Origin: Thermoanaerobacterales bacterium
GTDB taxonomy: Bacteria; Bacillota; Thermosediminibacteria; Thermosediminibacterales; Tepidanaerobacteraceae
Assembly (NCBI GenBank): GCA_012840135.1
Contig: DUMA01000033.1
Location: 16,011-80,010, forward strand
Length of the DNA stretch: 64,000 bases
Direction: 5' to 3'
Of this stretch, positions 53,322 to 62,954 are shown one piece after another. Within the stretch, counting starts at the first letter, position 1, and the number at the start of each line of letters is the position of its first letter. A model generated the notes under the pieces. The model ran no database searches and was not told the DNA's origin. It worked only from the letters and a program-made list of their open reading frames with translations. A program made the position numbers and the translations under genes.

Positions 53322-55358
53322 TTACTTGGTAGATTCTCCTAACCCCTTTTCTACGACTTCATCAATAAGCTTTTGGTCGGGAATATAAGGAATCGTTATG
53401 TGACCGAGACCACGATAATTTTTATTGAATTCCACGGCGGTCTCTATGGAATGTGGATTCCTGGCCCAGGACCTCCGGGCCACGCCGCCCATGACATCCC
53501 AGAGCAGGGCAGATTTTATGATATTGTCTGTTTTCTGGCTTCCATCCAGCAGTAGTCCAAAACCGCCGTTGATAGCCTTACCTATGCCAACGCCACCCCC
53601 GTTATGAAGTGTCACAAGGGTCATGCCCCTGGCGGCATTTCCGACAAAACATTGGGTTGCCATATCTGCCATGATATTGCTTCCATCCTTGATGTTTGCC
53701 GTTTCCCGGAAAGGCGAATCGGCACCGCTCACATCGTGATGGTCTCTCCCCAGCATCACCGGCCCGATTTCACCGTTCCTCACCATCTCATTGAACTTGA
53801 GGGCTATCCTGACCCTTCCTTCGGCATCCTGGTATAAGATCCTGGCCTGGGTTCCCACCACCAGATTGTGTTTTTCAGCATCTCGGATCCAGATGTAATT
53901 GTCCCGGTCCTGGCCCCGCCTGCTGGGATCGATGCACTCCATGGCCGCCCTGTCCGTTTTTATAAGATCTTCATGCTTTCCGCTAAGGCACACCCATCTG
54001 AAGGGCCCATAGCCGTAATCAAATAGTTCCGGTCCCATTATATCCTCCACATAGGATGGGAATATGAAGCCGTCTTTCTCATCAACGCCGTTTTTGGAAA
54101 TTTCCCTGACACCGGCATCATACACTGCTTTCATGAAGGAATTACCGTAATCGAAGAAATAAGTGCCTCTGTCAACCAGGGTCTTAATCAATTCAAAGTG
54201 ATGCCTCAAACTCTTATTCACCAATTCCCGGAATTTCTCCCTGTCTTCGGCGAGCATCCGGGTCCTCTCATCAAAAGTGAGTCCCTGGGGGCAGTATCCG
54301 CCATCATAGGGCACGTGGCAGGAAGTCTGGTCCGACAGCAGGTCGACTTTTATATTGTTTTTGACGATGTATTCAAGAAGATCTACAACATTTCCATAGT
54401 ACGCTATGGAAAGGGGCTCTTTTTTCTGCAAATATTCGCGGGCTATCATGAAAACCTCTTCCAAATCGGAGGACACCCTGCTCACCCACCCCTGGGACTT
54501 GCGGGTCTTAATCCGCGAGTAATCCACCTCGGCTATGATGCCGACTCCCCCGGCTATTTCCACGGCTTTAGCCTGGGCGCCGCTCATACCGCCGAGGCCC
54601 GAAGACACAAACAAATATCCTCTCAAATCCTTATCGTGGGGTATTCCCAGTTTCAACCTCCCGGCGTTCAAAAGGGTGTTGAAGGTGCCGTGGACGATGC
54701 CCTGAGGGCCGATGTACATCCAACCTCCGGCGGTCATCTGGCCGTAATTGGCCACGCCCATTTCTTCGGCAATTTCCCAGTCATCCTGGTTATCGAACAT
54801 GCCCACCATCAGGGCATTGGTGATAATTACCCTTGGGGCATCGGGCTTTGAAGGGAAAAGTCCTACGGGATGGCCCGACTCGATGACCAGGGTCTGGTCT
54901 TCGGTCAGGACTTCGAGATACTTCTTTATCAATCTGTACTGCATCCAGTTCTGGCACACGCTGCCCGTTTCTCCATAAGTCACCAGTTCATAAGGGTAGA
55001 GGGCCACCTCAAAATCCAGGTTGTTGTCTATCATTACCTGGAAGGCCTTGCCTGCCAGACATTTACCTTTGTATTCGTCCACAGGTTTTCCATAAATCCT
55101 GCCTGCAGGCCTGTACCTGTAAGCATAGATCCTTCCCCGGGTCATCAGCTCGTTTAAAAACTCCGGAGCAAGCTTTTCATGGTATTTTTCCGGCACATAT
55201 CGGAGCGCATTTTTCAGGGCAATTTTTGTCTGTTCCTTTGAAAGGCGGAAATCCCTGGCCGGCGCCCGCCTTATCCCCTCCACAAAATCCGGCATTTCCG
55301 GCAACTCATCGTCCAGTTTTACTGTCATAGCCTTTGATATGTCAAAATTGCTCAGCAT
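53322..55358 (-). CDS. hutU: Urocanate hydratase, long (about 675-residue) type
   Basis: NAD-dependent hydratase that turns urocanate into imidazolonepropionate. 678 residues, the longer form found in anaerobic Firmicutes, with N-terminal extension (RIYAYRYRPAGRIYG). Active-site blocks: YGQMTAGGWMYIGPQG, NAD loop SSGLGGMSGAQ, SDQTSCH, GRDHHDVSGADSPFRET and LHNGGGVGIG. First choice for genuine urocanase because GRDH and the HN.GGG block are kept. Lies directly upstream of ftcD. Confidence 0.95.
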   Translation of the reverse strand: MLSNFDISKAMTVKLDDELPEMPDFVEGIRRAPARDFRLSKEQTKIALKNALRYVPEKYHEKLAPEFLNELMTRGRIYAYRYRPAGRIYGKPVDEYKGKCLAGKAFQVMIDNNLDFEVALYPYELVTYGETGSVCQNWMQYRLIKKYLEVLTEDQTLVIESGHPVGLFPSKPDAPRVIITNALMVGMFDNQDDWEIAEEMGVANYGQMTAGGWMYIGPQGIVHGTFNTLLNAGRLKLGIPHDKDLRGYLFVSSGLGGMSGAQAKAVEIAGGVGIIAEVDYSRIKTRKSQGWVSRVSSDLEEVFMIAREYLQKKEPLSIAYYGNVVDLLEYIVKNNIKVDLLSDQTSCHVPYDGGYCPQGLTFDERTRMLAEDREKFRELVNKSLRHHFELIKTLVDRGTYFFDYGNSFMKAVYDAGVREISKNGVDEKDGFIFPSYVEDIMGPELFDYGYGPFRWVCLSGKHEDLIKTDRAAMECIDPSRRGQDRDNYIWIRDAEKHNLVVGTQARILYQDAEGRVRIALKFNEMVRNGEIGPVMLGRDHHDVSGADSPFRETANIKDGSNIMADMATQCFVGNAARGMTLVTLHNGGGVGIGKAINGGFGLLLDGSQKTDNIIKSALLWDVMGGVARRSWARNPHSIETAVEFNKNYRGLGHITIPYIPDQKLIDEVVEKGLGESTK

Positions 55359-55440
55359 CCAAATATTTCCTCCCCCTAAAATATTTTCAAACCCATTGCG
55401 GTTTTGTTTGCTACATAATATATACTATATTTAAAAAACT

Positions 55441-56664
55441 TTAACCTTCGGAAAAAATTCTTTCCAGGCGGACTTTTTTGCTTACCTTGAATTTGCTGGG
55501 GGGCATTCCCACCACGTTTTTAAAGACTCTGCCGAAATAATTGGGGTCATAATACCCCACCTGCTTTCCCACATCGCCTACGCTCATATCCGTAGTCAGG
55601 AGGAGCTTCTTGGCCTCATCTATGCGGAGCTTTGTAACATAATCGATAAAGTTCATGCCGGTGAAATTTTTAAACCCATGGCTGAAATAGTAGGGACTTA
55701 TATGGACATGGTCGGATACTTCCTCCAGAGTAATGGGCTTTTTGAAATTATCTCGGATATAATTTAGAGCCTTTTCAAAGACTTCGAGGTTCATGCGCTT
55801 GCGGCCCTGATAGACTTCCTGAATGACACCCTTTATGGCTTGTTGCATCAAACTTTGAAGTGCTGTCATTGTATCGCTCTTTAAAATTTCTTCCACGCAT
55901 TTGCCGCTCAACACCGCAAGATTCTCCTGGTCGGCCCCGGCCTCCACCGCCACCCTCATAAGAGTGGTTATAATCTCTATAAGCCGGGTTTTCATCGTCA
56001 GAGGATTTATGGCCTTTTGCTGCAGAGTGTCTCCCATCAGTTCCCGGAGAATGTTTATGGCTCCTTCCTCATCGCAGGCCAGCACCCGCACTGAGAGCTG
56101 GGATTCCACTTCCACGGAATAAAGGCCCAGATCTTCTGAAAAGGGGAGCACATTATCGATGTGGATCACCTGGCTTTTGCCCAGGAAGAATTTATGATGG
56201 CAGGCTGAAAGGGCTTCTTTGTATGAAAGGTGCAGATCCATAATGTCTTTATACCTTCTGCCTATACCTGCGGAAACAGATATTCCGGTCTCCCTTTCCA
56301 CCCGTTCCTTCAAATAAGCACCAGCGTTTACACTGTATTCAACTTCCGACACCCTATCCTTTTCAATCCTGAATAAAACCGCAAACAGGTTTTCCTCCAT
56401 GTTAACCACCATGGCATCGAGCTCTTCCGCACACCTTTTCAGGCACTCGTATACTTTTACCCTGATGGCCTGTTTCTGGATTTCGCTTTTATTTATGGTA
56501 TCGGAATAATAGTTGTCTATGGTTACCACCATTACTGCATCGGGTAAATGCTCAATATTCAATATCTTTTGCAGTTCCCATATATCCCTTACGCTGACAA
56601 TATCATTGAAAAGCAGGTCCTTGAGGAACCCCTTCCTGGCATAATCCTTCAAAAAGTCGCCCAT
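55441..56664 (-). CDS. AraC-family transcriptional regulator
   Basis: About 407 residues. The C-terminal ~100 residues are two AraC helix-turn-helix units (ITLEEVSDHVHISPYYFSHGFKNFTGMNFIDYV and SVGDVGKQVGYYDPNYFGRVFKNVVGMPPSKF). The N-terminal ~290 residues are a cytoplasmic sensor domain with a cyclase-fold-like stretch (ISVSAGIGRRYKDIMDLHLSYKEALSACHHKF) as in YesN-type regulators. ATG 56664 is preferred (GAGGTGA upstream). Placed between the two urocanase genes, so it probably controls this operon in response to urocanate or a related compound. Confidence 0.9.
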   Translation of the reverse strand: MGDFLKDYARKGFLKDLLFNDIVSVRDIWELQKILNIEHLPDAVMVVTIDNYYSDTINKSEIQKQAIRVKVYECLKRCAEELDAMVVNMEENLFAVLFRIEKDRVSEVEYSVNAGAYLKERVERETGISVSAGIGRRYKDIMDLHLSYKEALSACHHKFFLGKSQVIHIDNVLPFSEDLGLYSVEVESQLSVRVLACDEEGAINILRELMGDTLQQKAINPLTMKTRLIEIITTLMRVAVEAGADQENLAVLSGKCVEEILKSDTMTALQSLMQQAIKGVIQEVYQGRKRMNLEVFEKALNYIRDNFKKPITLEEVSDHVHISPYYFSHGFKNFTGMNFIDYVTKLRIDEAKKLLLTTDMSVGDVGKQVGYYDPNYFGRVFKNVVGMPPSKFKVSKKVRLERIFSEG

Positions 56665-56674
56665 CCCGCTCACC

Positions 56675-58315
56675 TCAGTTCACAACTTTTGCGGGAAAAT
56701 CGGAGTCTTTTATGATCTCTCTTGCCATATCATAGCCTGCGTCAGCATAGCGTATGACTCCAAGAGCGGGATCTGCCTTCAAGACATGATCCAACCTTTC
56801 TTGGGCTTTTTCCGTGCCGTCGGCAATCACCGTCACTCCGGAGTGGATGGAATATCCAATACCCACTCCACCTCCTTGATATATTCCTACCAGCGTAGCT
56901 CCGGAACTGCAGTTTAAAAGGGCATTGAGCACCGGCCAGTCAGCAATGGCGTCGCTTCCGTCTTTCATAGCCTCGGTCTCTCTGAAGGGTGAAGCCACCG
57001 CCGCCGCATCCATATGGTCTCTTGTAATGGCTATGGGCGCCTTTAGTTTTCCCGACGCCACCATCTCGTTTATAATTTTTCCAAAAACCGATCTCTCCTT
57101 ATAGTTGAGCCAGCATACCCTGGCCGGCAAACCGTGAAACATAAATCTTCTCTCCACAAAATTCAGCCAGTCGTGAAGCCTTGTGTCTCCTTTAAAAATC
57201 GACAGAATTACCTCATCGGTCTTGTAAATATCTTCAGGATCTCCCGACAATGCTACCCACCTGAAAGGCCCTCTCCCTTCGCAAAAGAGCGGCCTGATGT
57301 ACTCCGCAGCAAATCCCGGAAAACAAAAAGCATCTTCAATGCCTGCCCTTCGCCCCTGCTCTCTCAGGTTGTTGCCATAATCGAACACCACCGCCCCCCT
57401 GTTCTTAAGTTCCACCATGGCCCTTACATGGCGCCTTATGGTTTCCATAACCATTTTCTCATACCGTTCTGGGTCTTCCTCAGCCAGTAGGTGCGCTTCC
57501 CGGGGCGAAAGTCCCGATGGTATATAACTTTCCAGATCATGGGCCGGGGTTTGATCCGTTACCACATCTGGGATGATTTTATGGCTTACAAAATATCCAT
57601 ATACATCCGCCGCATTGCCGCACACTCCTATGGATACGGGCTCTTCTCTTGTTATGTATTCTTTCGCTATTTTCAGCGCTTCTTCCAGAGAATCAGCCAT
57701 GATATCGATGGTACTTGACATCAACCGTTTTTTAACTATAGTCCTGTCCGCATCGGCCACAATGGCAACACCTCCGTTGGCTGCAATGGCCAGCGGCTGG
57801 GCGCTTCCCATCTCCCCGAGGCCCGAAGTGAGCACCATCCTTCCTTTTAAAGTGCCTCCGAAGTGCCTTTTGGCCACCTGGCCGAAGGTCTCCCACGTGC
57901 CCTGCAGTATCCCCTGGGTGCCGATATAAGCCCAGGAACCGGCGGTCGACTGTCCGTAAGCCGTTAAACCCTTTTCCTCCAGCTTATGGAAGTACTCCCA
58001 GTTGGACCAGTGGGGCACCAGCAGCGCCCCGGCCATGATGACCCTGGGGGCGTACTCAAAAGTCCTGAAAACTCCCACGGGTTTTCCTGATTGAATGAGC
58101 AGAGTCTCATCGTTTTCAAGATTCATCAAAGCATTTACGATGGCCTTTAAAGACTCTATATCCCTTGCCACTTTGCCCCGACCGCCATAGGCCACCAGCT
58201 CCTCCGGAGCCTTGGCGATATCCGGATCGAGGCAATTGAGGAGGAGCCTCAAAAGCCCCTCCTGCTGCCAGCCTTTGCAGGATATACTGTTTCCAACAGG
58301 AGATTTGATGACCAT
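56675..58315 (-). CDS. Divergent urocanase-family hydratase
   Basis: About 546 residues, the length of classical HutU. The fold is clear (QSGKPVGVF, TSGLGEMGSAQP, GPFRWVALSGDPEDIYKTD, GRGPF). However, positions invariant in classical urocanases are changed: GQMTAGSWIYIGSQ is GQSTAGSWAYIGTQ, DQTSAHDP is DQTPAHDL, GRDHLDxGSV is TRDHMDAAAV, and HHGGGVGMG is YQGGGVGIG. The Cys in ARVCWLNY is kept. A modified urocanate, for example an N-methyl or S-methyl-thio form, may be the substrate; this is inference supported by the neighbouring DUF917 and hydantoin-type racemase genes. ATG 58315 follows GAGAGG. Confidence 0.88.
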   Translation of the reverse strand: MVIKSPVGNSISCKGWQQEGLLRLLLNCLDPDIAKAPEELVAYGGRGKVARDIESLKAIVNALMNLENDETLLIQSGKPVGVFRTFEYAPRVIMAGALLVPHWSNWEYFHKLEEKGLTAYGQSTAGSWAYIGTQGILQGTWETFGQVAKRHFGGTLKGRMVLTSGLGEMGSAQPLAIAANGGVAIVADADRTIVKKRLMSSTIDIMADSLEEALKIAKEYITREEPVSIGVCGNAADVYGYFVSHKIIPDVVTDQTPAHDLESYIPSGLSPREAHLLAEEDPERYEKMVMETIRRHVRAMVELKNRGAVVFDYGNNLREQGRRAGIEDAFCFPGFAAEYIRPLFCEGRGPFRWVALSGDPEDIYKTDEVILSIFKGDTRLHDWLNFVERRFMFHGLPARVCWLNYKERSVFGKIINEMVASGKLKAPIAITRDHMDAAAVASPFRETEAMKDGSDAIADWPVLNALLNCSSGATLVGIYQGGGVGIGYSIHSGVTVIADGTEKAQERLDHVLKADPALGVIRYADAGYDMAREIIKDSDFPAKVVN

Positions 58316-58738
58316 GACATATACCTCTCTTTTCAATATTAACCGCCAAGATAAACTCTTTTAATCTCGGGATTTTCCTTCAGGACAGGACTAATAGAAT
58401 TGAGAGATAAAGTAAATAAACCCTTGGTAACTGAAAAATCTTAAAAATTTAGTGTAAAAACCCTGTTTTTATACCTCTTTTTCTGCTTCTAGAAAATTCT
58501 ATAAGGTATAACTTGGAAAATATTTTGGCTTTGAGAAATAGTTTTTGGTATATTCACCTCTAATATCAGATATTTTATTGTACTGGCCCCCTATTACTTG
58601 GACTTAAACTACCAACACGCCACGATTCACAGTATTTCTCAAAAATGCTTAATAAAATGCTGAAGGTGTCTTATAATTCAAAAATTCGTGGGGCCTTTCA
58701 TATAGATAATCATCCAGGCCTTTAAAAAATGAATTATA

Positions 58739-60089
58739 ACTCAACTTTCGCAGGAACATAAAGCGAGCTTTTCCCTGATAAAAGTAGGTAAACAAGACAT
58801 AAAGTGATCCAAAAACTCACTTATTGCCTCTTTAGAAAGCATAAGTTTTTCACATAAAGCCGTTTTGAGAGCATCTATCAAAAGCTGTAAAGCTTCAAGA
58901 AACTTTATGTGCTGAAGTTTATCACTACATAGATAAAATAAACCTCAAATAAACCTCCGATAGTACGTAAATCCTTATTGTTACGATTTTCAACCGCCAA
59001 CGTGATGTACCTTGCAAAAACAATCGTTGTATGAGCAACCATAGAATCATATGAACGGCCCTGGAGCTCTTTTGCAAGGTTTAGGTACGATTTACAGATC
59101 TTGAAGAATATTTCAATATCCCAGCGCTTGCCATATATCCTTATGATTTCCTCATCAGAAAGTGTAACGTCTGTGGAGATAAGGGCAAGCCAGTTGCGGG
59201 ATCGATTGCGGTCCTTTACAAATACGATTTTTGCCTGTATCATTACCATCCTCATCGGTTCCTATACAAACAACTACTGATGAAAGAATTTTGGCTTTGC
59301 CACGCTTTTTCTTGATAGAGGAATATATACTCTGCAGGTTCATTGCTGTCAAAGAGCACATACTTTGCGGGCACGCCGTTTTTCTACAGCTTGTTTTAAA
59401 AGGTCTATCATTGCATCGGTTTCTTTGTAGAGAGAGGAAAGACGGCGTTTGTAGCCAATACTCCTCTTATCTATTTCATCATTCATGGGGTGTAACCTGT
59501 TTTTAGAAGTTTGTGCACTCAAGAGATTAAAGCCCAGGGGAATGAAAGTATTGCCGTCAGACCTGCCGAGTGTAAGAAGCCAATTGAGTCATCCACTATC
59601 AGAACATTAACACGATCATCCGATGTTAAATCAACAAGTTTGTTTCGGATTATGGATGATGCCAGCAACATAAGAAACCGCTGCCAGTGGCAATGCACTG
59701 AGTTAAGGAACCTGTATGCTACATCCTTTGCAAATGGCAAAGCTGTATTTTGTGTTTCTATGGTCCTGAATAGATTTTTTCCTGTAAAAACAAGGTAAAG
59801 AGCAATTTGAAAACTAAAAGACATGATATTCCTTTTTCCTTATAGAAATTACTCTGTTTCATTAATGCGCCTATATGATGTTCTTTAAAAAAGTTATCTA
59901 CGGTAGAGGAAAAGCGGTTTTCATTATCCCAATTATGTGATATAATGGACATTGCAAGAATCTTCCTTTCTTGTATATTTGTTACCAATTCCATTATATC
60001 ACAAAAAGGGAGGTTCTTGCATTTTTATTTGCCTATAATTGTTGATTTTTCAAGGTTTTAAGCTTGCTTTCGCTATGCGAAAGTTGAGT
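58739..60089 (-). mobile_element. Decayed IS4-family element
   Basis: Terminal inverted repeats ACTCAACTTTCGCA at 58739-58752 and its complement at 60076-60089; length about 1.35 kb, typical of IS4. I see no clear target duplication. Confidence 0.7.
58905..59994 (-). pseudogene. Broken IS4-family DDE transposase
   Basis: Successive fragments in different frames rebuild one transposase. N-terminus 59994-59758 (MELVTNIQERK...). Then 59824-59519 with VNVLIVDDS, the first DDE aspartate. Then a frame near 59519-59340 with MNDEIDKRSIGYKRRL. Then 59361-59155. C-terminus 59255-58905 with IYGKRWDIEIFFKICKSYL, the YREK-like region holding the glutamate. At least three frameshifts; inactive. Confidence 0.85.
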
Positions 60090-60282
60090 AGAATATGTTA
60101 ATATAAAGACTTTGAAAGTTATAAATCATTTTTTAATGATTATATAAAGTTTTATCTTATGAAAGGCCCCATGAATCCTTAAATTATATGACACCATCAG
60201 CATTTTATGAAGCATTTCTAAGAAATACTATGAATCGTGGCGTGTTGGTCGTTTGAGTCCAAATAATAGGGGCAAGTACAGC

Positions 60283-61002
60283 TTAACGCAAATCTGGTGG
60301 TGTTTCAAAAGCATATTTTTTGGAAGTATACCAACCCAACTTGTCTCTAATTTCTACTAAAAGCTCGGCGTATTTTAGAGCCGCTATGGCAGGATCTATT
60401 ACAGGTACCTTTAGCTGGTCTTGTAATTTTTCATAAAACCCAAAATTCATAGTACACCCTAAAATAATCACTTCTGCTCCATCAAGTTCTATAGCTTCCA
60501 GAGCTTTTTCTTTCATTTTGCTTAATGTGATATTTTCATCCATATGAAAATCCAATGCACCCATCTCTAAAGATTTAAATGATGCCAGCTTATCTTTTAA
60601 CCCGTACTTCATGATATTTTCCATCATCTGAGGGACCCATTTTAATCTTCCAACAAGAATGGAAAACTTTCGGCCCAAAGTCGCAGCAATATGAAGAGAA
60701 GCTTCCGCTGGAGCTGTTACCACCATACGATTTAAAATCTCTCTTGCTTCATAAAGACCAGGGTCATAAAAGCATCCGATTATCGCAGCATCATATTCTT
60801 TTGTTTCTAAATCTCTGATGGTATCCAACAGCTCAGGCAATATCAAAGCTTCATAGTATCGGTATTCTAGATGTTCCGGCCCCTTTTTTAAACATGTAAA
60901 TTCCACTTCTGTATTCTTTTGCTTTATCCTATCAAGGTCATTTTTTAATTTTGGACATGCTCCTTTAGGTCCTACAGGATCAATGTACATTATTTTTGGC
61001 AT
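60283..61002 (-). CDS. Asp/Glu/hydantoin racemase family protein (copy 1)
   Basis: 239-residue protein with the two-cysteine racemase layout: AAIIGCFYDPGLYEAREI (first Cys, ~residue 76) and VIILGCTMNFGFYEKL (second Cys, ~residue 180), with VTAPAEASLHIAATLG between. This is the hydantoin/allantoin racemase (HyuE) pattern rather than glutamate racemase. ATG 61002 behind AAAGGAG. The IS3-type remnant ends three bases past the stop codon. A homologous but distinct copy is at 62955. Confidence 0.85.
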   Translation of the reverse strand: MPKIMYIDPVGPKGACPKLKNDLDRIKQKNTEVEFTCLKKGPEHLEYRYYEALILPELLDTIRDLETKEYDAAIIGCFYDPGLYEAREILNRMVVTAPAEASLHIAATLGRKFSILVGRLKWVPQMMENIMKYGLKDKLASFKSLEMGALDFHMDENITLSKMKEKALEAIELDGAEVIILGCTMNFGFYEKLQDQLKVPVIDPAIAALKYAELLVEIRDKLGWYTSKKYAFETPPDLR

Positions 61003-61064
61003 ATTTTTACTCCTTTACCTTAGAAATAACCAAACATCCTGCCCAATTGAGTAGTAAAAATCTT

Positions 61065-62093
61065 CTATACGATTTTGCCTTTCTCTATTATTAATTTCCC
61101 GTCTAAATAAAGCATCGGCGAAGGTAGAACAAAATCTTCATGTAAATCTGATTCATTAACGCCCCCCATATGAGAACTGTCTCCAATAGCAATATGAATT
61201 GTGCCTTTTATCTTCTCTGCTTCTAGAACATTGTCAGGTTTCTTAGCCTTTGGATTAGTACCAATACCCAGTTCAGCACAATTTCGTCTGTGTTTATATT
61301 TATCGTCATTGAAGTAACAAAGCTCCCTCAATTCCTCGCCTACTCTTCCCCCGCCTTCTATGGAAACGACATACCCATTCTTAAAAGTTAAAATCATATC
61401 TTCTACCAATCCAAAATACCATCCAGCAGGAACTACTATTATTCCTGTAGCCGTTCCTTCTACCGGGGCTATATATGCTTCTCCGCCTGGTAAATTGCCC
61501 CATTCTCCTTTATTTGCTATTATGCCTGTATCAGCGCCACCATGTCTTCCTTCGATGCTTAATGTAATGTCGGTACCATTTTCGGTTGTAACCCTGGCCG
61601 TTTTTGCCTTAGTTAACAGCTCTGCCAATCGTTCAGTTTCCTGTTTTATCGAAATATAATCTGCCGCCAAAGGCCCTTGTTCGGTAAGCATTTCGCATTC
61701 TAAACCTGGCATGCTGGCAATCCTAACACCTGCCTTGCAAGCATTTTCTCTGGCGTTGGTATGAGAAAGGGAATAGGTGTTTAGAGCTAATACAATATCA
61801 TATTTCTTTATTTTTTCCGCAACTTCTTCGGTTGGCTCTACACCATTTTGCCCTAATGAAGGATATACAAAGTAATCAACTTTATTTTCTTTGAATACTT
61901 CGCAAATAATATCATACATTTTCCTTGCCATTATAGATCTTTTGGCAAAATCACTTATTTTGCTATAAGATAGTTTCCATTCTTCAGTTCGAGGGACATC
62001 ATTTAACACTAGTATTGATTCGCCTTTTTTTACTTGCATATTTACTTTTAACATGTTTATAACGCCAGGCCTAATTTTCTCCATGTCAAACAT
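61065..62093 (-). CDS. M29 aminopeptidase-like metalloprotein
   Basis: About 342 residues resembling thermophilic aminopeptidase AmpS/T (M29) and related hydrolases/dioxygenases: GNLPGGEAYIAPVEGTATG with metal-binding Glu, AELGIGTNPKA, and the late IGDSSHMGGVNESDLHEDFVL with His/Asp ligands. Shorter than classical M29 (~410). The start ATG 62093 overlaps the previous stop by eight bases with GGAGTGAT inside that gene, so the genes are coupled. It may hydrolyse an amide or ring product of the pathway. Confidence 0.8.
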   Translation of the reverse strand: MFDMEKIRPGVINMLKVNMQVKKGESILVLNDVPRTEEWKLSYSKISDFAKRSIMARKMYDIICEVFKENKVDYFVYPSLGQNGVEPTEEVAEKIKKYDIVLALNTYSLSHTNARENACKAGVRIASMPGLECEMLTEQGPLAADYISIKQETERLAELLTKAKTARVTTENGTDITLSIEGRHGGADTGIIANKGEWGNLPGGEAYIAPVEGTATGIIVVPAGWYFGLVEDMILTFKNGYVVSIEGGGRVGEELRELCYFNDDKYKHRRNCAELGIGTNPKAKKPDNVLEAEKIKGTIHIAIGDSSHMGGVNESDLHEDFVLPSPMLYLDGKLIIEKGKIV

Positions 62094-62940
62094 TGCTATC
62101 ACTCCAAAAATTTGGTTTTATTGGTTTTTTATATATACATGCAAGCTCCTCTTTGCATCCCATACTGCCTCGTTCACATTCTTCTAGACTTGCTTTTATT
62201 CCACACGTAGTAAAACCTTTTACACTCTCCACATATTTATAAATCTTATAAATTTGGCTTTTATCTCCCTCTACTACCATTGTAGTAGAACCTTCAGCCC
62301 CACAGATGCCACCTTTCCCTATAACCGTACATTTTACATCTGCAAGCATTTCGATTGCTGTCTGTTCGGTTATCAATTTCCCTATTATTGGTATAAGGCC
62401 TACTGCCATTCCAAAAGATATATCAACTTTTTTGCGACCACATGCCCTTACTGCATCACTTATAGTTGTTGGAATGAGTTTTTCTATGCCGGCCAATATG
62501 ATAATATTGATTCCTTCTGCCATAAGGCCTCCTAATATTTTCCCTGGAGGGCCGCCTAAAAAACTTCCGGCCATTATTGCCGCATTACCGTCCTTATCGA
62601 TGGCATTAGCCCCTATTACAAATACATCTTGTTTTTGTAGATTTTTAATTTCGGCCTCTTCCCAATCATCCGCATTTCTAACCACGCCTTTATCTATTAA
62701 AACACTATGAGGAACATCAAAAATCATAGATTTTGAGCCCTTAGTACCGCGTGGCGAAATCCTGCCACATATATATAAATCCGTGCCGACAAGTTCCCGG
62801 GCCAGAGCAGAAACCGTTGTTCCACCTTTTAAAAATATTTTACCCGATTTCATCGCTCTTTTTATTTCAGGCAAATTTGCCGCAGCTTTTGCAATAATCT
62901 CTTTCGCCTCAGGCACCGTTAATGAAATCTGCAAGATCAT
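62086..62940 (-). CDS. Conserved protein, unrecognised
   Basis: 284-residue soluble protein I cannot place in a family. Glycine-rich loops are notable: IFLKGGTTVSALARELVG, VFVIGANAIDKDGNAAIMAG, FLGGPPGKILGGLMAEG and VIGKGGICGAEGSTTMVVEG, suggestive of nucleotide or CoA-type binding. The C-terminus is Cys-rich (FTTCGIKASLEECERGSMGC...LACIYKKP) with four or five cysteines that could hold a metal or cluster. Start ATG 62940 with GGAGGGAAC. Between two racemase-family genes and overlapping the M29-like gene, so it belongs to the same pathway. Confidence 0.8.
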   Translation of the reverse strand: MILQISLTVPEAKEIIAKAAANLPEIKRAMKSGKIFLKGGTTVSALARELVGTDLYICGRISPRGTKGSKSMIFDVPHSVLIDKGVVRNADDWEEAEIKNLQKQDVFVIGANAIDKDGNAAIMAGSFLGGPPGKILGGLMAEGINIIILAGIEKLIPTTISDAVRACGRKKVDISFGMAVGLIPIIGKLITEQTAIEMLADVKCTVIGKGGICGAEGSTTMVVEGDKSQIYKIYKYVESVKGFTTCGIKASLEECERGSMGCKEELACIYKKPIKPNFWSDSNV

Positions 62941-62954
62941 TCAGTTCCCTCCGA

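Larger units (their letters stand above)
58579..60280. mobile_element. Nested insertion-sequence wreckage
   Basis: The outer ends are two inverted copies (58579-58705 and 60152-60280) of the right end of an IS3-family (IS150-like) element. The termini read TGTACTGGCCCC and, inverted, TGTACTTGCCCC. Each carries the integrase C-terminus YERPHE-LNY-TPSAFY. Between them lies a decayed IS4-type element. The region separates the racemase cluster from the urocanase operon, which face the same way. Confidence 0.75.

Noticed and set aside
51006-55157. Long plus-strand frames across hutI, ftcD and hutU
   Set aside because: All are antisense to well-conserved enzymes and show no coding features of their own.
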